Origin: Candidatus Brocadiaceae bacterium | GTDB lineage: Bacteria; Planctomycetota; Brocadiia; Brocadiales; Brocadiaceae | Assembly: GCA_024653795.1 (NCBI GenBank) | Contig: JANLHY010000357.1 | Location: 1-6,543, forward strand | Length of the DNA stretch: 6,543 nt | Direction: 5' to 3' | Notes under the pieces: generated by a model | Told to the model about the DNA's origin: nothing | Database searches by the model: none | What the model saw: only the letters and a program-made list of their open reading frames with translations | Made by a program: the position numbers and the translations under genes | Part shown: positions 1 to 4,532 of the stretch, in pieces | Layout: each line of letters opens with the position of its first letter | Numbering within the stretch: position 1 is the stretch's first letter

Positions 1-45
1 GCTATTATTGCTAAAATTATAACAACGACAATGGCCTTGCGATAA
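1..45 (+). CDS. possible C-terminal tail of an upstream gene (partial)
   Basis: Frame 1 is open from the window edge for 14 codons and stops with TAA at 43-45. It reads AIIAKIITTTMALR, a mildly hydrophobic tail. This is too short to identify, and an open frame of this length is common by chance. It is listed only because the window starts mid-sequence and nothing else explains these bases. Function unknown. Confidence 0.2.
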   Translation, partial: AIIAKIITTTMALR

Positions 46-222
46 ATTTGAAAATGCCTGACTTTTGGTTTAAAATCCTTGTCCATGTCCATATAGTAAC
101 CTGGTTATTACAAAAATCTTTATCTTTTATAAATGAGTTTTGAATTATAAAAACATGTTTCCATAAGGTCAATAGAAAATTAAAAAATATGGCGTGTTTA
201 AAAACTTGTAACAGTTCAGCCC

Positions 223-240
223 ACCGCAAAGGCGCAAAGG
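223..240. repeat. ACCGCAAAGGCGCAAAGG repeat, copy 1
   Basis: This 18-base sequence is the exact reverse complement of 379-396, and 17 of its bases are also complementary to 611-627. It is the minus-orientation member of a three-copy family in the first 630 bases. The repeat itself contains two CGCAAAGG-like units. Confidence 0.8.
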
Positions 241-244
241 ACGA

Positions 245-285
245 CCTCCCCCATGTCCCCCTCCAGAGGGGGAGAAAGGGGGAGG
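245..285. repeat. C/G-rich imperfect hairpin (dispersed-repeat type)
   Basis: Outer arms CCTCCCCC (245-252) and GGGGGAGG (278-285) are perfectly complementary. Inner arms TCCCCCTC (256-263) and GAGGGGGA (266-273) are as well, with a very tight turn. Short unpaired stretches ATG and GAAA separate the two stems. There is no T-run on either side, so it is not a good intrinsic terminator. Hairpins of this C/G-rich kind are commonly dispersed in bacterial genomes; copy number here is unknown. Confidence 0.65.
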
Positions 286-378
286 AATGAGAAAAAAACC
301 TCACAGAAGAAGTATCTTCTATAACAAAATCACAATGTTTTTCAGAAATTGTCAGCATTTACTTTCTAAAAAATAATA

Positions 379-396
379 CCTTTGCGCCTTTGCGGT
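379..396. repeat. CCTTTGCGCCTTTGCGGT repeat, copy 2
   Basis: Exact inverted copy of 223-240. The sequence just before it (ACTTTCTAAAAAATAATA) resembles the sequence just before copy 3 (ACTTTCCAAAATCATA). The repeated unit therefore seems to extend roughly 16-18 bases upstream of the GC-rich core. Confidence 0.8.
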
Positions 397-584
397 AAAC
401 TATTACAATAAAAGCATGATGCAAATTGTAAAAAATATTTCATATATGAAATGTAAATACAATCAATCTCTGGCTTTTCTCGGCTGGCGTGTTATATAAA
501 AACTTTATTCTAAGCATTTGCTATGTAAATATTAATGCCCTATTTAGTAATGAAAAATGCGTTGGGAATGGTATTTGTGCATTA

Positions 585-627
585 ACTTTCCAAAATCATA
601 CCTTTGCGAGCTTTGCGCCTTTGCGGT
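585..627. repeat. CTTTGCG-type repeat, copy 3 with internal duplication
   Basis: The core CTTTGCGCCTTTGCGGT (611-627) matches copy 2 over 17 bases. It is preceded by an additional CCTTTGCGAG (601-610), so this copy has three CTTTGCG units instead of two. The A+T-rich lead-in (585-600) is shared with copy 2. Confidence 0.75.
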
Positions 628-671
628 GCGCTGAGGGATACAGCACTTTCTAATATACCGTTTATTTTTGC

Positions 672-768
672 TGTCATGCCCGAATGGTTCTATCGGGCAT
701 CCAGCCTTAAAACCTGGATTCCCGCTAAGCTTGTCCTCGTGAAAACGGGGAATCATGCGGGAATGACA
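672..768. repeat. TGTCATTCCCG-ended inverted-repeat element, copy 1
   Basis: The ends TGTCATGCCCG (672-682) and CGGGAATGACA (758-768) are terminal inverted repeats with one mismatch. Inner arms ATCGGGCATCCA and TGGATTCCCGCT form a second, imperfect pairing. A second copy with the same ends and inner arms lies at 3517-3634. The loop of this copy holds a TTGTCCTCGTGAAAACGGGG module (731-750), discussed as a nested repeat. No protein is encoded, so this is a small non-autonomous or structural repeat. Confidence 0.75.
730..752. repeat. TTGTCC / GTGAAAACGGGG module, copy 1
   Basis: The bases run CTTGTCCTCGTGAAAACGGG and then GAA. The same module, in longer or shorter form, occurs at 1246-1289, 1384-1420 and 4300-4321, always on the same strand. 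CCTCGT and ACGGGG can pair through a GAAA-like loop, so it is a short hairpin. Here it sits inside the loop of the 672-768 element. Confidence 0.7.
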
Positions 769-878
769 AGCCTGTGGTGCATGGTATTACAGTACATTGG
801 TAATTGCTAAGTCCCTGAACTGTTACAGAAACCCAAAGGAGGCGTCTAAAAAAATAGGAAAATAAAATTTAAATTTAC

Positions 879-907
879 TTGACACTTTTTACTTTCGTAG
901 ATATAAT
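879..907 (+). promoter_or_regulatory. perfect consensus sigma70-type promoter
   Basis: The -35 box is TTGACA (879-884) and the -10 box is TATAAT (902-907). They are separated by exactly 17 bases, so both hexamers and the spacer match the housekeeping consensus completely. An A+T-rich run at about 846-878 resembles an UP element. Transcription would start near the A residues at 913-914. The next convincing start codon on this strand is the porin ATG at 1485, so it probably drives the porin through a leader of about 570 bases. It could instead drive a non-coding RNA. This is the best promoter in the window. Confidence 0.8.
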
Positions 908-922
908 GCGTCAACCGAAACT

Positions 923-940
923 TAATTGTATAGGAATTTT
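923..940. repeat. TAATTGTATAGGAATTTT direct repeat, copy 1
   Basis: An 18-base sequence lying just after the predicted transcription start. It is repeated perfectly in the same orientation at 3288-3305, shortly after the porin stop codon. The two copies bracket the porin gene and its leader. Confidence 0.75.
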
Positions 941-1044
941 CATTTTATTTATGCGGGTTTGCGGGGCGGAGTTAGTATAAGTATTCTGACTATAGTGAGA
1001 GATGGTAATTATAATTTATTTGTGTATGGAATGCTAAACCTAGC

Positions 1045-1075
1045 CCTGTCTGCCTGTGCGATGCACGCAGACAGG
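1045..1075. repeat. two-tier hairpin CCTGTCTGC...GCAGACAGG
   Basis: The arms CCTGTCTGC (1045-1053) and GCAGACAGG (1067-1075) pair perfectly over 9 bases. After a CT bulge, GTGC (1056-1059) pairs with GCAC (1063-1066) around a GAT loop. No T-run follows, so it is a structural or dispersed repeat and not a terminator. In the leader RNA it would form a stable stem. Confidence 0.65.
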
Positions 1076-1094
1076 CCGGAGATGAACGAATGTA

Positions 1095-1163
1095 GCCCTA
1101 GAGGGGCGACCTGTTTGTAGTAGTAGAAATGGAATTAAAACACCCCAAAAGCTCCGTAGGAGC
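1095..1163. repeat. pair of GGAGCGACC-type mini-hairpins
   Basis: Two related short hairpins occur: GCCCT-AGA-GGGGC (1095-1107, one G-T pair) followed by GACCTG, and GCTCC-GTA-GGAGC (1151-1163) followed by GACCCG. Both have the form AGC-stem-GCGACC and lie 56 bases apart, which suggests two diverged copies of one dispersed hairpin repeat. Confidence 0.55.
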
Positions 1164-1245
1164 GACCCGATGTGAACTATGAGATGCAATTTGTTTGACA
1201 AATAACATAAAACATTGAGGAGGAGAAAGGAGGCTGGTTACTATA

Positions 1246-1289
1246 CTTGTCCTCATGCTTGCCCTCGTGAAAACGGGGGAAAAGGAGGA
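1246..1289. repeat. TTGTCC / GTGAAAACGGGG module, copy 2 (long form)
   Basis: Starts CTTGTCCTCATGC and continues TTGCCCTCGTGAAAACGGGG with GAAAAGGAGG after it. Compared with copy 1 it has a TCATGCTTGCCC insertion between the TTGTCC and CTCGTG parts, and it shares this longer layout with copy 3. It ends in an AGGAGG string that could look like a ribosome binding site, but no plausible gene starts after it. Confidence 0.7.
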
Positions 1290-1360
1290 ACTGAATTTAT
1301 AGTACGTACTCTCGATCCAGGTCGGGGGCAGGTGTGTTTTTATTTTTGTTATCTCGTACA

Positions 1361-1387
1361 GTAGAGACAGGTTTCATACCTGTCTGT
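1361..1387. repeat. decayed GGCAGGTTTCA inverted repeat
   Basis: Reads GTAGAGACAGGTTTCATACC and then TGTCTGT. It matches the intact inverted repeat at 3315-3343 with several transitions, so this is a mutated sibling. Its right end overlaps the start of the TTGTCC module at 1384, as if the module had joined or replaced the end of the repeat. Confidence 0.6.
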
Positions 1388-1420
1388 CCTCATGCATGCC
1401 CTCGTGAAAACGGGGGAAAA
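1384..1420. repeat. TTGTCC / GTGAAAACGGGG module, copy 3 (long form)
   Basis: Starts CTGTCCTCATGCATGCCCTC and continues GTGAAAACGGGGGAAAA. It is nearly identical to copy 2 at 1246-1289. It is abutted on the left by the decayed inverted repeat and followed by a GCAA-capped hairpin carrying a TTGTCCCC start, so several repeat types are concatenated here. Confidence 0.7.
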
Positions 1421-1435
1421 TGGGGGTCCGACTTG

Positions 1436-1453
1436 TCCCCACGCAAGTGGGGA
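1436..1453 (+). promoter_or_regulatory. GCAA-capped hairpin in the porin leader
   Basis: TCCCCAC (1436-1442) pairs perfectly with GTGGGGA (1447-1453) around GCAA, a GNRA-type tetraloop. It ends 18 bases before the porin ribosome binding site (1472-1477), so it could shield the 5' side of the translation start or stabilise the messenger. The sequence also resembles the TTGTCC repeat family, so it may simply be another repeat copy. No direct evidence of regulation. Confidence 0.45.
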
Positions 1454-1471
1454 TTGGTTTTATTTAAGAAA

Positions 1472-1477
1472 GGGAGG
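1472..1477 (+). promoter_or_regulatory. ribosome binding site that sets the porin start
   Basis: GGGAGG lies 7 bases upstream of the ATG at 1485. It fixes the start there and not at the in-frame ATG at 1392. The extra 31 codons from 1392 would translate repeat DNA and bury the signal peptide. Confidence 0.8.
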
Positions 1478-1484
1478 AAGAAAA

Positions 1485-3263
1485 ATGAAGAATGGTTTGT
1501 GGAGGACATGTATTGGCGGTTTTGCAACTGCCGTCTTCTGCGTTGCGGCTTGTGCCCAGTCTTTTGGGGCAGGCGCCAAGACGATTGAAGAAATGGAAAA
1601 GGAGTTGAACGCCTTGAAGGCGTCCGTCTCAAGCTTGACGAAACAGATGGAGTCTGTGAAAAGTGAAAAGGCAGTGGCGTCTGTGTCTTCGGATACAAAA
1701 GAAGATGTAGAGGCATTAAAGAATGAGGTCACCACATTAAAAGAGGAAATGAGAACTGCCGCGCAGGCTGAGACACTGAAGGCAGCAGACATTACAGGCA
1801 ACGTTTATTCAGAATTTGCAAAGAAGGTAAAATTAGGCGGGCAGATTAGAACAAGGGCGGAATATGCAAATGGATGGTACAATCCCGTTGACTTTTCATT
1901 AAGGACAGCTACCACAAGTACACTGTCTACAACGGGTACACCGTCGCTGACTGTAACTGGTACCACTTTAGGCTTTCCCTTGGTAGGCGGGGCAACCACG
2001 TCAACCCTGTCAACCACGGGAGTCGCGTCGAACACTAGACGTTCAGCGGGAAGAGATGATGATTACGTCTTAAACCAAACGAGACTCTGGGCAGATGCAG
2101 ATGTTAATGAGCATCTGAGGGTATTCATCCAATTTCAGGATTCGAGGGTTTTTGGCAGCGAAGGAAGTACTATTGGATTTGCTGACGATAGTGCAAATAA
2201 TCGTATCGATATCCATCAGGGTTATTTTGACATAAAGAAGCTTTTCGACCTTCCGTTAACGGTAAGGGTTGGCCGTCAGGAAATCATCTGGGGCGACCAC
2301 AGGGTTATCGGTAACTTTGTGTGGTCAAACGTGGGCCGTGTGTTTGATGGGGGTAGATTTATGTGGGATACTGATGCCATCCACGCAGAGGCTTTTGCAG
2401 TAAAGACCGATGAGGATGGTTTCACTACCTCTGATTTCCCTGGGGTTGATAGCAGCGGTGGTTCTGATGAAGCCGTATATGCCGGTATGTTCGCGTTTAA
2501 AAAGCTCGTGCCGGGCGCTTTACTTGAGCTTATGTATATACAAAAGAACGATCAGGATCAAACAGCAGCTATTGGACCTGCACTTGCAGCTGCAACTGCA
2601 TCTGGTGGACAGGTTCGCGGAAATACCATTATTCATGACATTGGCGCTAGGATTGATGGTAAAGTTCCTGGGTTAGAGGCATTAGATTATACATTGGAAG
2701 GACACGGCCAGTTCGGTGATATCGGTGATCTTGATAAAGAGGCATGGGCATTTGCAGGCAGGACTGGATATACCATTAAAAATGTGGCATGGACGCCTCG
2801 TATCGGGTTTGAATATACTTTTGCATCAGGTGATGATGACCCAACAGATGGTGATGACGAGACATTTGATAACCTTTATCCAACAAACCACTGGCAGGGT
2901 AATTATGGTTTTATCGATGTGGTCGGATGGCGGAATATGCATGGTATCAGGGGTAACATAAAGGTTAACCCAACCAAGAAATTAATGGTGCAGGTAGATT
3001 ATTGGAAGTTCCTGTTGGCCGAAGAGGAGGATGCCTGGTATTTTGCTAACGGCAACCGTGCGTTTGCGGGCGCTGTTGCGAATAATGAGGATGACTTGGG
3101 ACAGGAAGTAGATCTTACAGTCAGCTATTCATTGTATAAGAATGTGGGTATCCTTGCCGGTTATTCAGTTTTCCTGCCTGGGGATTATATTGAAGATAGT
3201 TTGGGTGCAAGAGATGATTTCGATACTCACTGGGGTTATTTACAGACCACAGTTACATTCTAA
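1485..3263 (+). CDS. outer-membrane porin, alginate-export-like beta-barrel
   Basis: Encodes 592 residues starting MKNGLWRTC. Residues 1-31 form a signal peptide (K2 and R7, hydrophobic stretch about 9-23, AGA cleavage site before K32); V20-A21-A22-C23 could be a weak lipobox. Residues 32-99 are heptad-rich coiled coil (EEMEKELNALK, DVEALKNEVTTLKEEM), likely a periplasmic trimerisation or peptidoglycan-facing segment. From about 112 the sequence is barrel-like: KLGGQIRTRAEY, then VGRQEIIWGD (262-271), NVGRVFDGGRFMW, an Asp-rich ASGDDDP loop and NLYPTNH, all as I recall for the alginate-export (AlgE-like) family. It ends in phenylalanine (TTVTF), the usual barrel-assembly signal. Residues 142-151 and 170-179 repeat ATTSTLSTTG. 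Its promoter is probably 879-907, with the terminator at 3419-3453. The cargo is unknown; alginate is not implied. Complete and apparently functional. Confidence 0.88.
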   Translation: MKNGLWRTCIGGFATAVFCVAACAQSFGAGAKTIEEMEKELNALKASVSSLTKQMESVKSEKAVASVSSDTKEDVEALKNEVTTLKEEMRTAAQAETLKAADITGNVYSEFAKKVKLGGQIRTRAEYANGWYNPVDFSLRTATTSTLSTTGTPSLTVTGTTLGFPLVGGATTSTLSTTGVASNTRRSAGRDDDYVLNQTRLWADADVNEHLRVFIQFQDSRVFGSEGSTIGFADDSANNRIDIHQGYFDIKKLFDLPLTVRVGRQEIIWGDHRVIGNFVWSNVGRVFDGGRFMWDTDAIHAEAFAVKTDEDGFTTSDFPGVDSSGGSDEAVYAGMFAFKKLVPGALLELMYIQKNDQDQTAAIGPALAAATASGGQVRGNTIIHDIGARIDGKVPGLEALDYTLEGHGQFGDIGDLDKEAWAFAGRTGYTIKNVAWTPRIGFEYTFASGDDDPTDGDDETFDNLYPTNHWQGNYGFIDVVGWRNMHGIRGNIKVNPTKKLMVQVDYWKFLLAEEEDAWYFANGNRAFAGAVANNEDDLGQEVDLTVSYSLYKNVGILAGYSVFLPGDYIEDSLGARDDFDTHWGYLQTTVTF

Positions 3264-3264
3264 G

Positions 3265-3280
3265 CCCCATTTACATGGGG
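3265..3280 (+). repeat. short hairpin after the porin stop
   Basis: CCCCAT (3265-3270) pairs with ATGGGG (3275-3280) around TTAC, starting one base after the TAA. No T-run follows, so it is not an efficient terminator. Together with ACGAG after it, it resembles the CCCC-ATG-GGGG core of the TTGTCC repeat family. Confidence 0.4.
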
Positions 3281-3287
3281 ACGAGTC

Positions 3288-3305
3288 TAATTGTATAGGA
3301 ATTTT
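3288..3305. repeat. TAATTGTATAGGAATTTT direct repeat, copy 2
   Basis: Perfect 18-base copy of 923-940 in the same orientation, 24 bases after the porin stop codon. It is immediately followed by the strong inverted repeat at 3315-3343. Confidence 0.75.
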
Positions 3306-3314
3306 AATGCCGTT

Positions 3315-3343
3315 GTAGGGGCAGGTTTCAAACCTGCCCCTAC
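3315..3343. repeat. perfect inverted repeat GTAGGGGCAGGTTT
   Basis: The arm GTAGGGGCAGGTTT (3315-3328) is perfectly complementary to AAACCTGCCCCTAC (3330-3343), with a single central C. A mutated copy lies at 1361-1387. Similar inverted repeats are widespread in bacterial genomes. The following bases do not form a T-run, so termination is left to the hairpin at 3419. Confidence 0.8.
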
Positions 3344-3418
3344 GTGTGAACGTGAAAAAAAGTTGCCGAAGGCCTAATTTAGTAAAGGTCGTTTTTGTTG
3401 CGTAGTTAATTTGTATTT

Positions 3419-3453
3419 AAATGGGTGTTGCTGATGCAACACCCATTTTTTTT
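3419..3453 (+). terminator. intrinsic (Rho-independent) terminator of the porin gene
   Basis: The stem AAATGGGTGTTGC (3419-3431) pairs perfectly over 13 bases with GCAACACCCATTT (3436-3448) around TGAT. It is followed by an uninterrupted T-run that ends at 3453 (eight Ts counting those in the stem). It lies about 155 bases after the porin stop, and nothing coding lies between. This closes the porin as a single-gene transcript. Confidence 0.9.
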
Positions 3454-3516
3454 GGAAAATTCCAGTAATAATGTGGTTATTATACTCATTAGGTTCACAA
3501 AATATGATTTTTAGGG

Positions 3517-3634
3517 TGTCATTCCCGAATGTTTTTATCGGGAATCCATTCCCCTTCTTATAGTTTGTCCCCGCATGCATTAAGCGATGAGTTGATATGA
3601 TTCTGGATTCCCGCTTAAAGCTGCGGGAATGACA
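3517..3634. repeat. TGTCATTCCCG-ended inverted-repeat element, copy 2
   Basis: The ends TGTCATTCCCG (3517-3527) and CGGGAATGACA (3624-3634) are perfect 11-base inverted repeats. Inside, GGGAATCCA (3540-3548) pairs with TGGATTCCC (3604-3612). Copy 1 is 672-768. The loop holds TTGTCCCCGCATGC (3565-3578), which resembles the start of the TTGTCC module found in the loop of copy 1. No coding capacity; probably a small non-autonomous repeat whose RNA would form a long stem. Confidence 0.78.
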
Positions 3635-3695
3635 GTTTCGACGGGAATCAAACATTTTGAAAATCCCAATTTATGAGCCTTTAAGGTATATACAA

Positions 3696-3725
3696 TGTAG
3701 CGGCAATTCATGAATTGCCGCTACA
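3696..3725. repeat. perfect 30-base palindrome
   Basis: TGTAGCGGCAATTCA (3696-3710) is followed directly by its exact complement (3711-3725), with no spacer. CAA before and TTG after (offset by TA) extend the symmetry slightly. It lies 63 bases before the DUF3782 remnant. It could be a dispersed repeat or a dimeric protein site; no T-run follows. Confidence 0.8.
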
Positions 3726-3788
3726 TATTGTCGCAGAGGTATTTTCAACTATTGATTTTTCAAAAAACTAAACTGTTACGAAATTTTT

Positions 3789-4242
3789 ATGAAGACAAAA
3801 GATATTAGAGATATCATACTTAAGGAATTACCTGCTCTGCTTGAACAGGACAGAGAAGTTCGGGAATTTTTAGAACAGCTCTTTAAGGATCGCTTTGCCG
3901 ACAGGGAAAAAACTGAAGACCGGTTTGATAAAATACTTAAGGAATTAGCAGCAGACCGGGAGATACAGACCAAAAAATGGGAGGAACAAGAAAGGAAGTG
4001 GCAGGAAAACCAGAAAGTTATTCATGAAATATTAGAATCCATTAAAATGTTAAACCGTAAACACGAAAATACCATTGGCGCCCTAGGTGCGCGATGGGGA
4101 TTGAGATCGGAGCAATCATTGTTTGATAGTAATTTCTCCGATGGTGGATAAAATTGCCCTGGAACTCGCAAAAAATTCAGGTATTAAAGTCTATAGCTAT
4201 GTGGAAGATATAGAGCCAGATATATTTCTCCCTGTAAAGTAA
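3789..4242 (+). pseudogene. DUF3782-type gene remnant, centre deleted and frame-shifted
   Basis: The first frame (3789-4151, 120 residues) starts MKTKDIRDIILKEL, has a charged helical or coiled-coil stretch (residues 20-90) and then GALGARWGLRSEQS (97-110), which I recognise as the DUF3782 signature before a nuclease-like domain. It then leaves the family and stops. In the +1 frame, 4123-4242 reads LIVISPMVDKIALELA and on to SYVED and a stop at 4240-4242, matching the usual C-terminal end of the same family. The stretch normally between, which carries the restriction-endonuclease-like Asp/Glu-Lys residues, is absent. So one gene has lost its core, with a join near 4117-4123. The start has no clear Shine-Dalgarno. 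Function of the family is uncertain; this copy should be inactive. Confidence 0.7.
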
Positions 4243-4262
4243 TTACTCAGCATATTGAGTAA
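4243..4262 (+). terminator. weak hairpin after the DUF3782 remnant
   Basis: TTACTCA (4243-4249) pairs with TGAGTAA (4256-4262) around GCATAT, starting directly after the stop codon, and is followed by T-rich CTTTATTTTAAT. The stem is A+T-rich and the T-run is broken, so termination would be weak. It may be a vestigial terminator of the original gene. Confidence 0.4.
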
Positions 4263-4275
4263 CTTTATTTTAATA

Positions 4276-4375
4276 AATAACATATAACAAGAAATGAAAC
4301 TTGTCCTCATGAAAATGGGGAAATGTTTAAGTGTTTTTTTACTTTTTAATTATTCGTTTCTTGTTATATGTTATT
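4276..4375. repeat. long inverted repeat with nested TTGTCC module
   Basis: AATAACATATAACAAGAAA (4276-4294) is perfectly complementary to 4357-4375 over 19 bases. The pairing extends inward to 4298/4353 with one G-T pair, giving a 23-base stem. The loop of about 54 bases contains CTTGTCCTCATGAAAATGGG (4300-4319), a copy of the module seen at 730, 1246 and 1384. The layout resembles a small inverted-repeat element that received the module in its centre. Confidence 0.7.
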
Positions 4376-4388
4376 CATTTCTCTTGCT

Positions 4389-4502
4389 GGTTCAATCGTC
4401 CTCGATTGAACCAAGATGTTTGGCATTGTTTCTCGGCTGATACTAGTTCAAAGCTCACAACCCTGTTCAAACCGTATGGTTCAATCTACAAGATTGAACC
4501 AT
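4389..4502 (+). promoter_or_regulatory. twin GGTTCAATC hairpins upstream of trpE
   Basis: Hairpin A: GGTTCAATCG (4389-4398) with CGATTGAACC (4403-4412), loop TCCT. Hairpin B: ATGGTTCAATCT (4476-4487) with AGATTGAACCAT (4491-4502), loop ACA. The shared arms mean the left arm of A could also pair with the right arm of B, giving mutually exclusive structures, as in a switch. GCTCAC (4453-4458) can also pair with GTGAGC (4505-4510). However, there is no T-run after either hairpin and no Trp-rich leader peptide, so tryptophan attenuation is not shown. They may only be two repeat copies. Hairpin B ends 30 bases before the trpE ATG. Confidence 0.4.
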
Positions 4503-4532
4503 CAGTGAGCAGTAACCCTGCAAATTAAATTT

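Larger units (their letters stand above)
46..878. other. gene-free stretch carrying dispersed repeats
   Basis: No reading frame here has a ribosome binding site, a family motif or a plausible protein. The open frames on both strands run straight through repeat copies. Contents are three CCGCAAAGGCGC-type repeats (223-240, 379-396, 601-627), a C/G-rich hairpin (245-285), a TGTCATTCCCG-ended element (672-768), and a 13-base inverted pair, TGTAACAGTTCAG at 207-219 and its complement at 815-827, which brackets most of the block. GGCGTGTT followed by AAAAACTT also recurs at about 191 and 486. The remainder is A+T-rich and otherwise featureless. Confidence 0.6.
914..1484 (+). other. long repeat-rich leader between promoter and porin
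   Basis: This gene-free stretch would be transcribed as the porin 5' leader. It contains a two-tier hairpin (1045-1075), a GCCCT/GGGGC hairpin (1095-1107), a GCTCC/GGAGC hairpin (1151-1163), two TTGTCC/GTGAAAACGGGG modules (1246-1289, 1384-1420), a decayed GGCAGGTTTCA inverted repeat (1361-1387), and a GCAA-capped hairpin (1436-1453). Short open frames exist (for example from 926) but lack ribosome binding sites and family character. No intrinsic terminator with a T-run is visible, so read-through into the porin is possible. Confidence 0.5.

Noticed and set aside
17..358. 113-codon open frame on the minus strand
   Set aside because: It translates the C/G-rich hairpin and CCGCAAAGG repeat, has no family character and no ribosome binding site.
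544..810. Open frames on both strands over the 601-768 repeats
   Set aside because: They read through the CTTTGCG repeat and the TGTCATTCCCG element; the coding signal is a by-product of GC-rich repeat sequence.
926..1120. 64-codon open frame just after the consensus promoter
   Set aside because: No Shine-Dalgarno is present, its second half translates two hairpin repeats, and it resembles no protein known to me. It is only tempting because of the promoter.
1195..1223. Second TTGACA (1195-1200) as a porin promoter
   Set aside because: No TATAAT-like box occurs 16-18 bases downstream; that position is AGGAGG.
1201..1290. AGGAGG strings at about 1219-1234 and 1284-1289 as ribosome binding sites
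   Set aside because: No plausible coding frame begins 5-12 bases after them; they belong to purine-rich repeat sequence.
1392..1484. Upstream in-frame ATG extending the porin by 31 residues
   Set aside because: The extension translates repeat DNA and would place the signal peptide internally. The ATG at 1485 has GGGAGG at ideal distance.
3374..3655. 93-codon minus-strand open frame
   Set aside because: It spans the porin terminator and the TGTCATTCCCG element, so it cannot be a conserved gene.
4389..4502. GGTTCAATC arms as tRNA T-arms
   Set aside because: No acceptor, D-arm or anticodon arm can be built around them; they are simple hairpins.
4331..4528. 65-codon frame ending just before trpE, considered as a Trp leader peptide
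   Set aside because: Only two separated Trp codons, no ribosome binding site, and it runs through both GGTTCAATC hairpins; no terminator follows.
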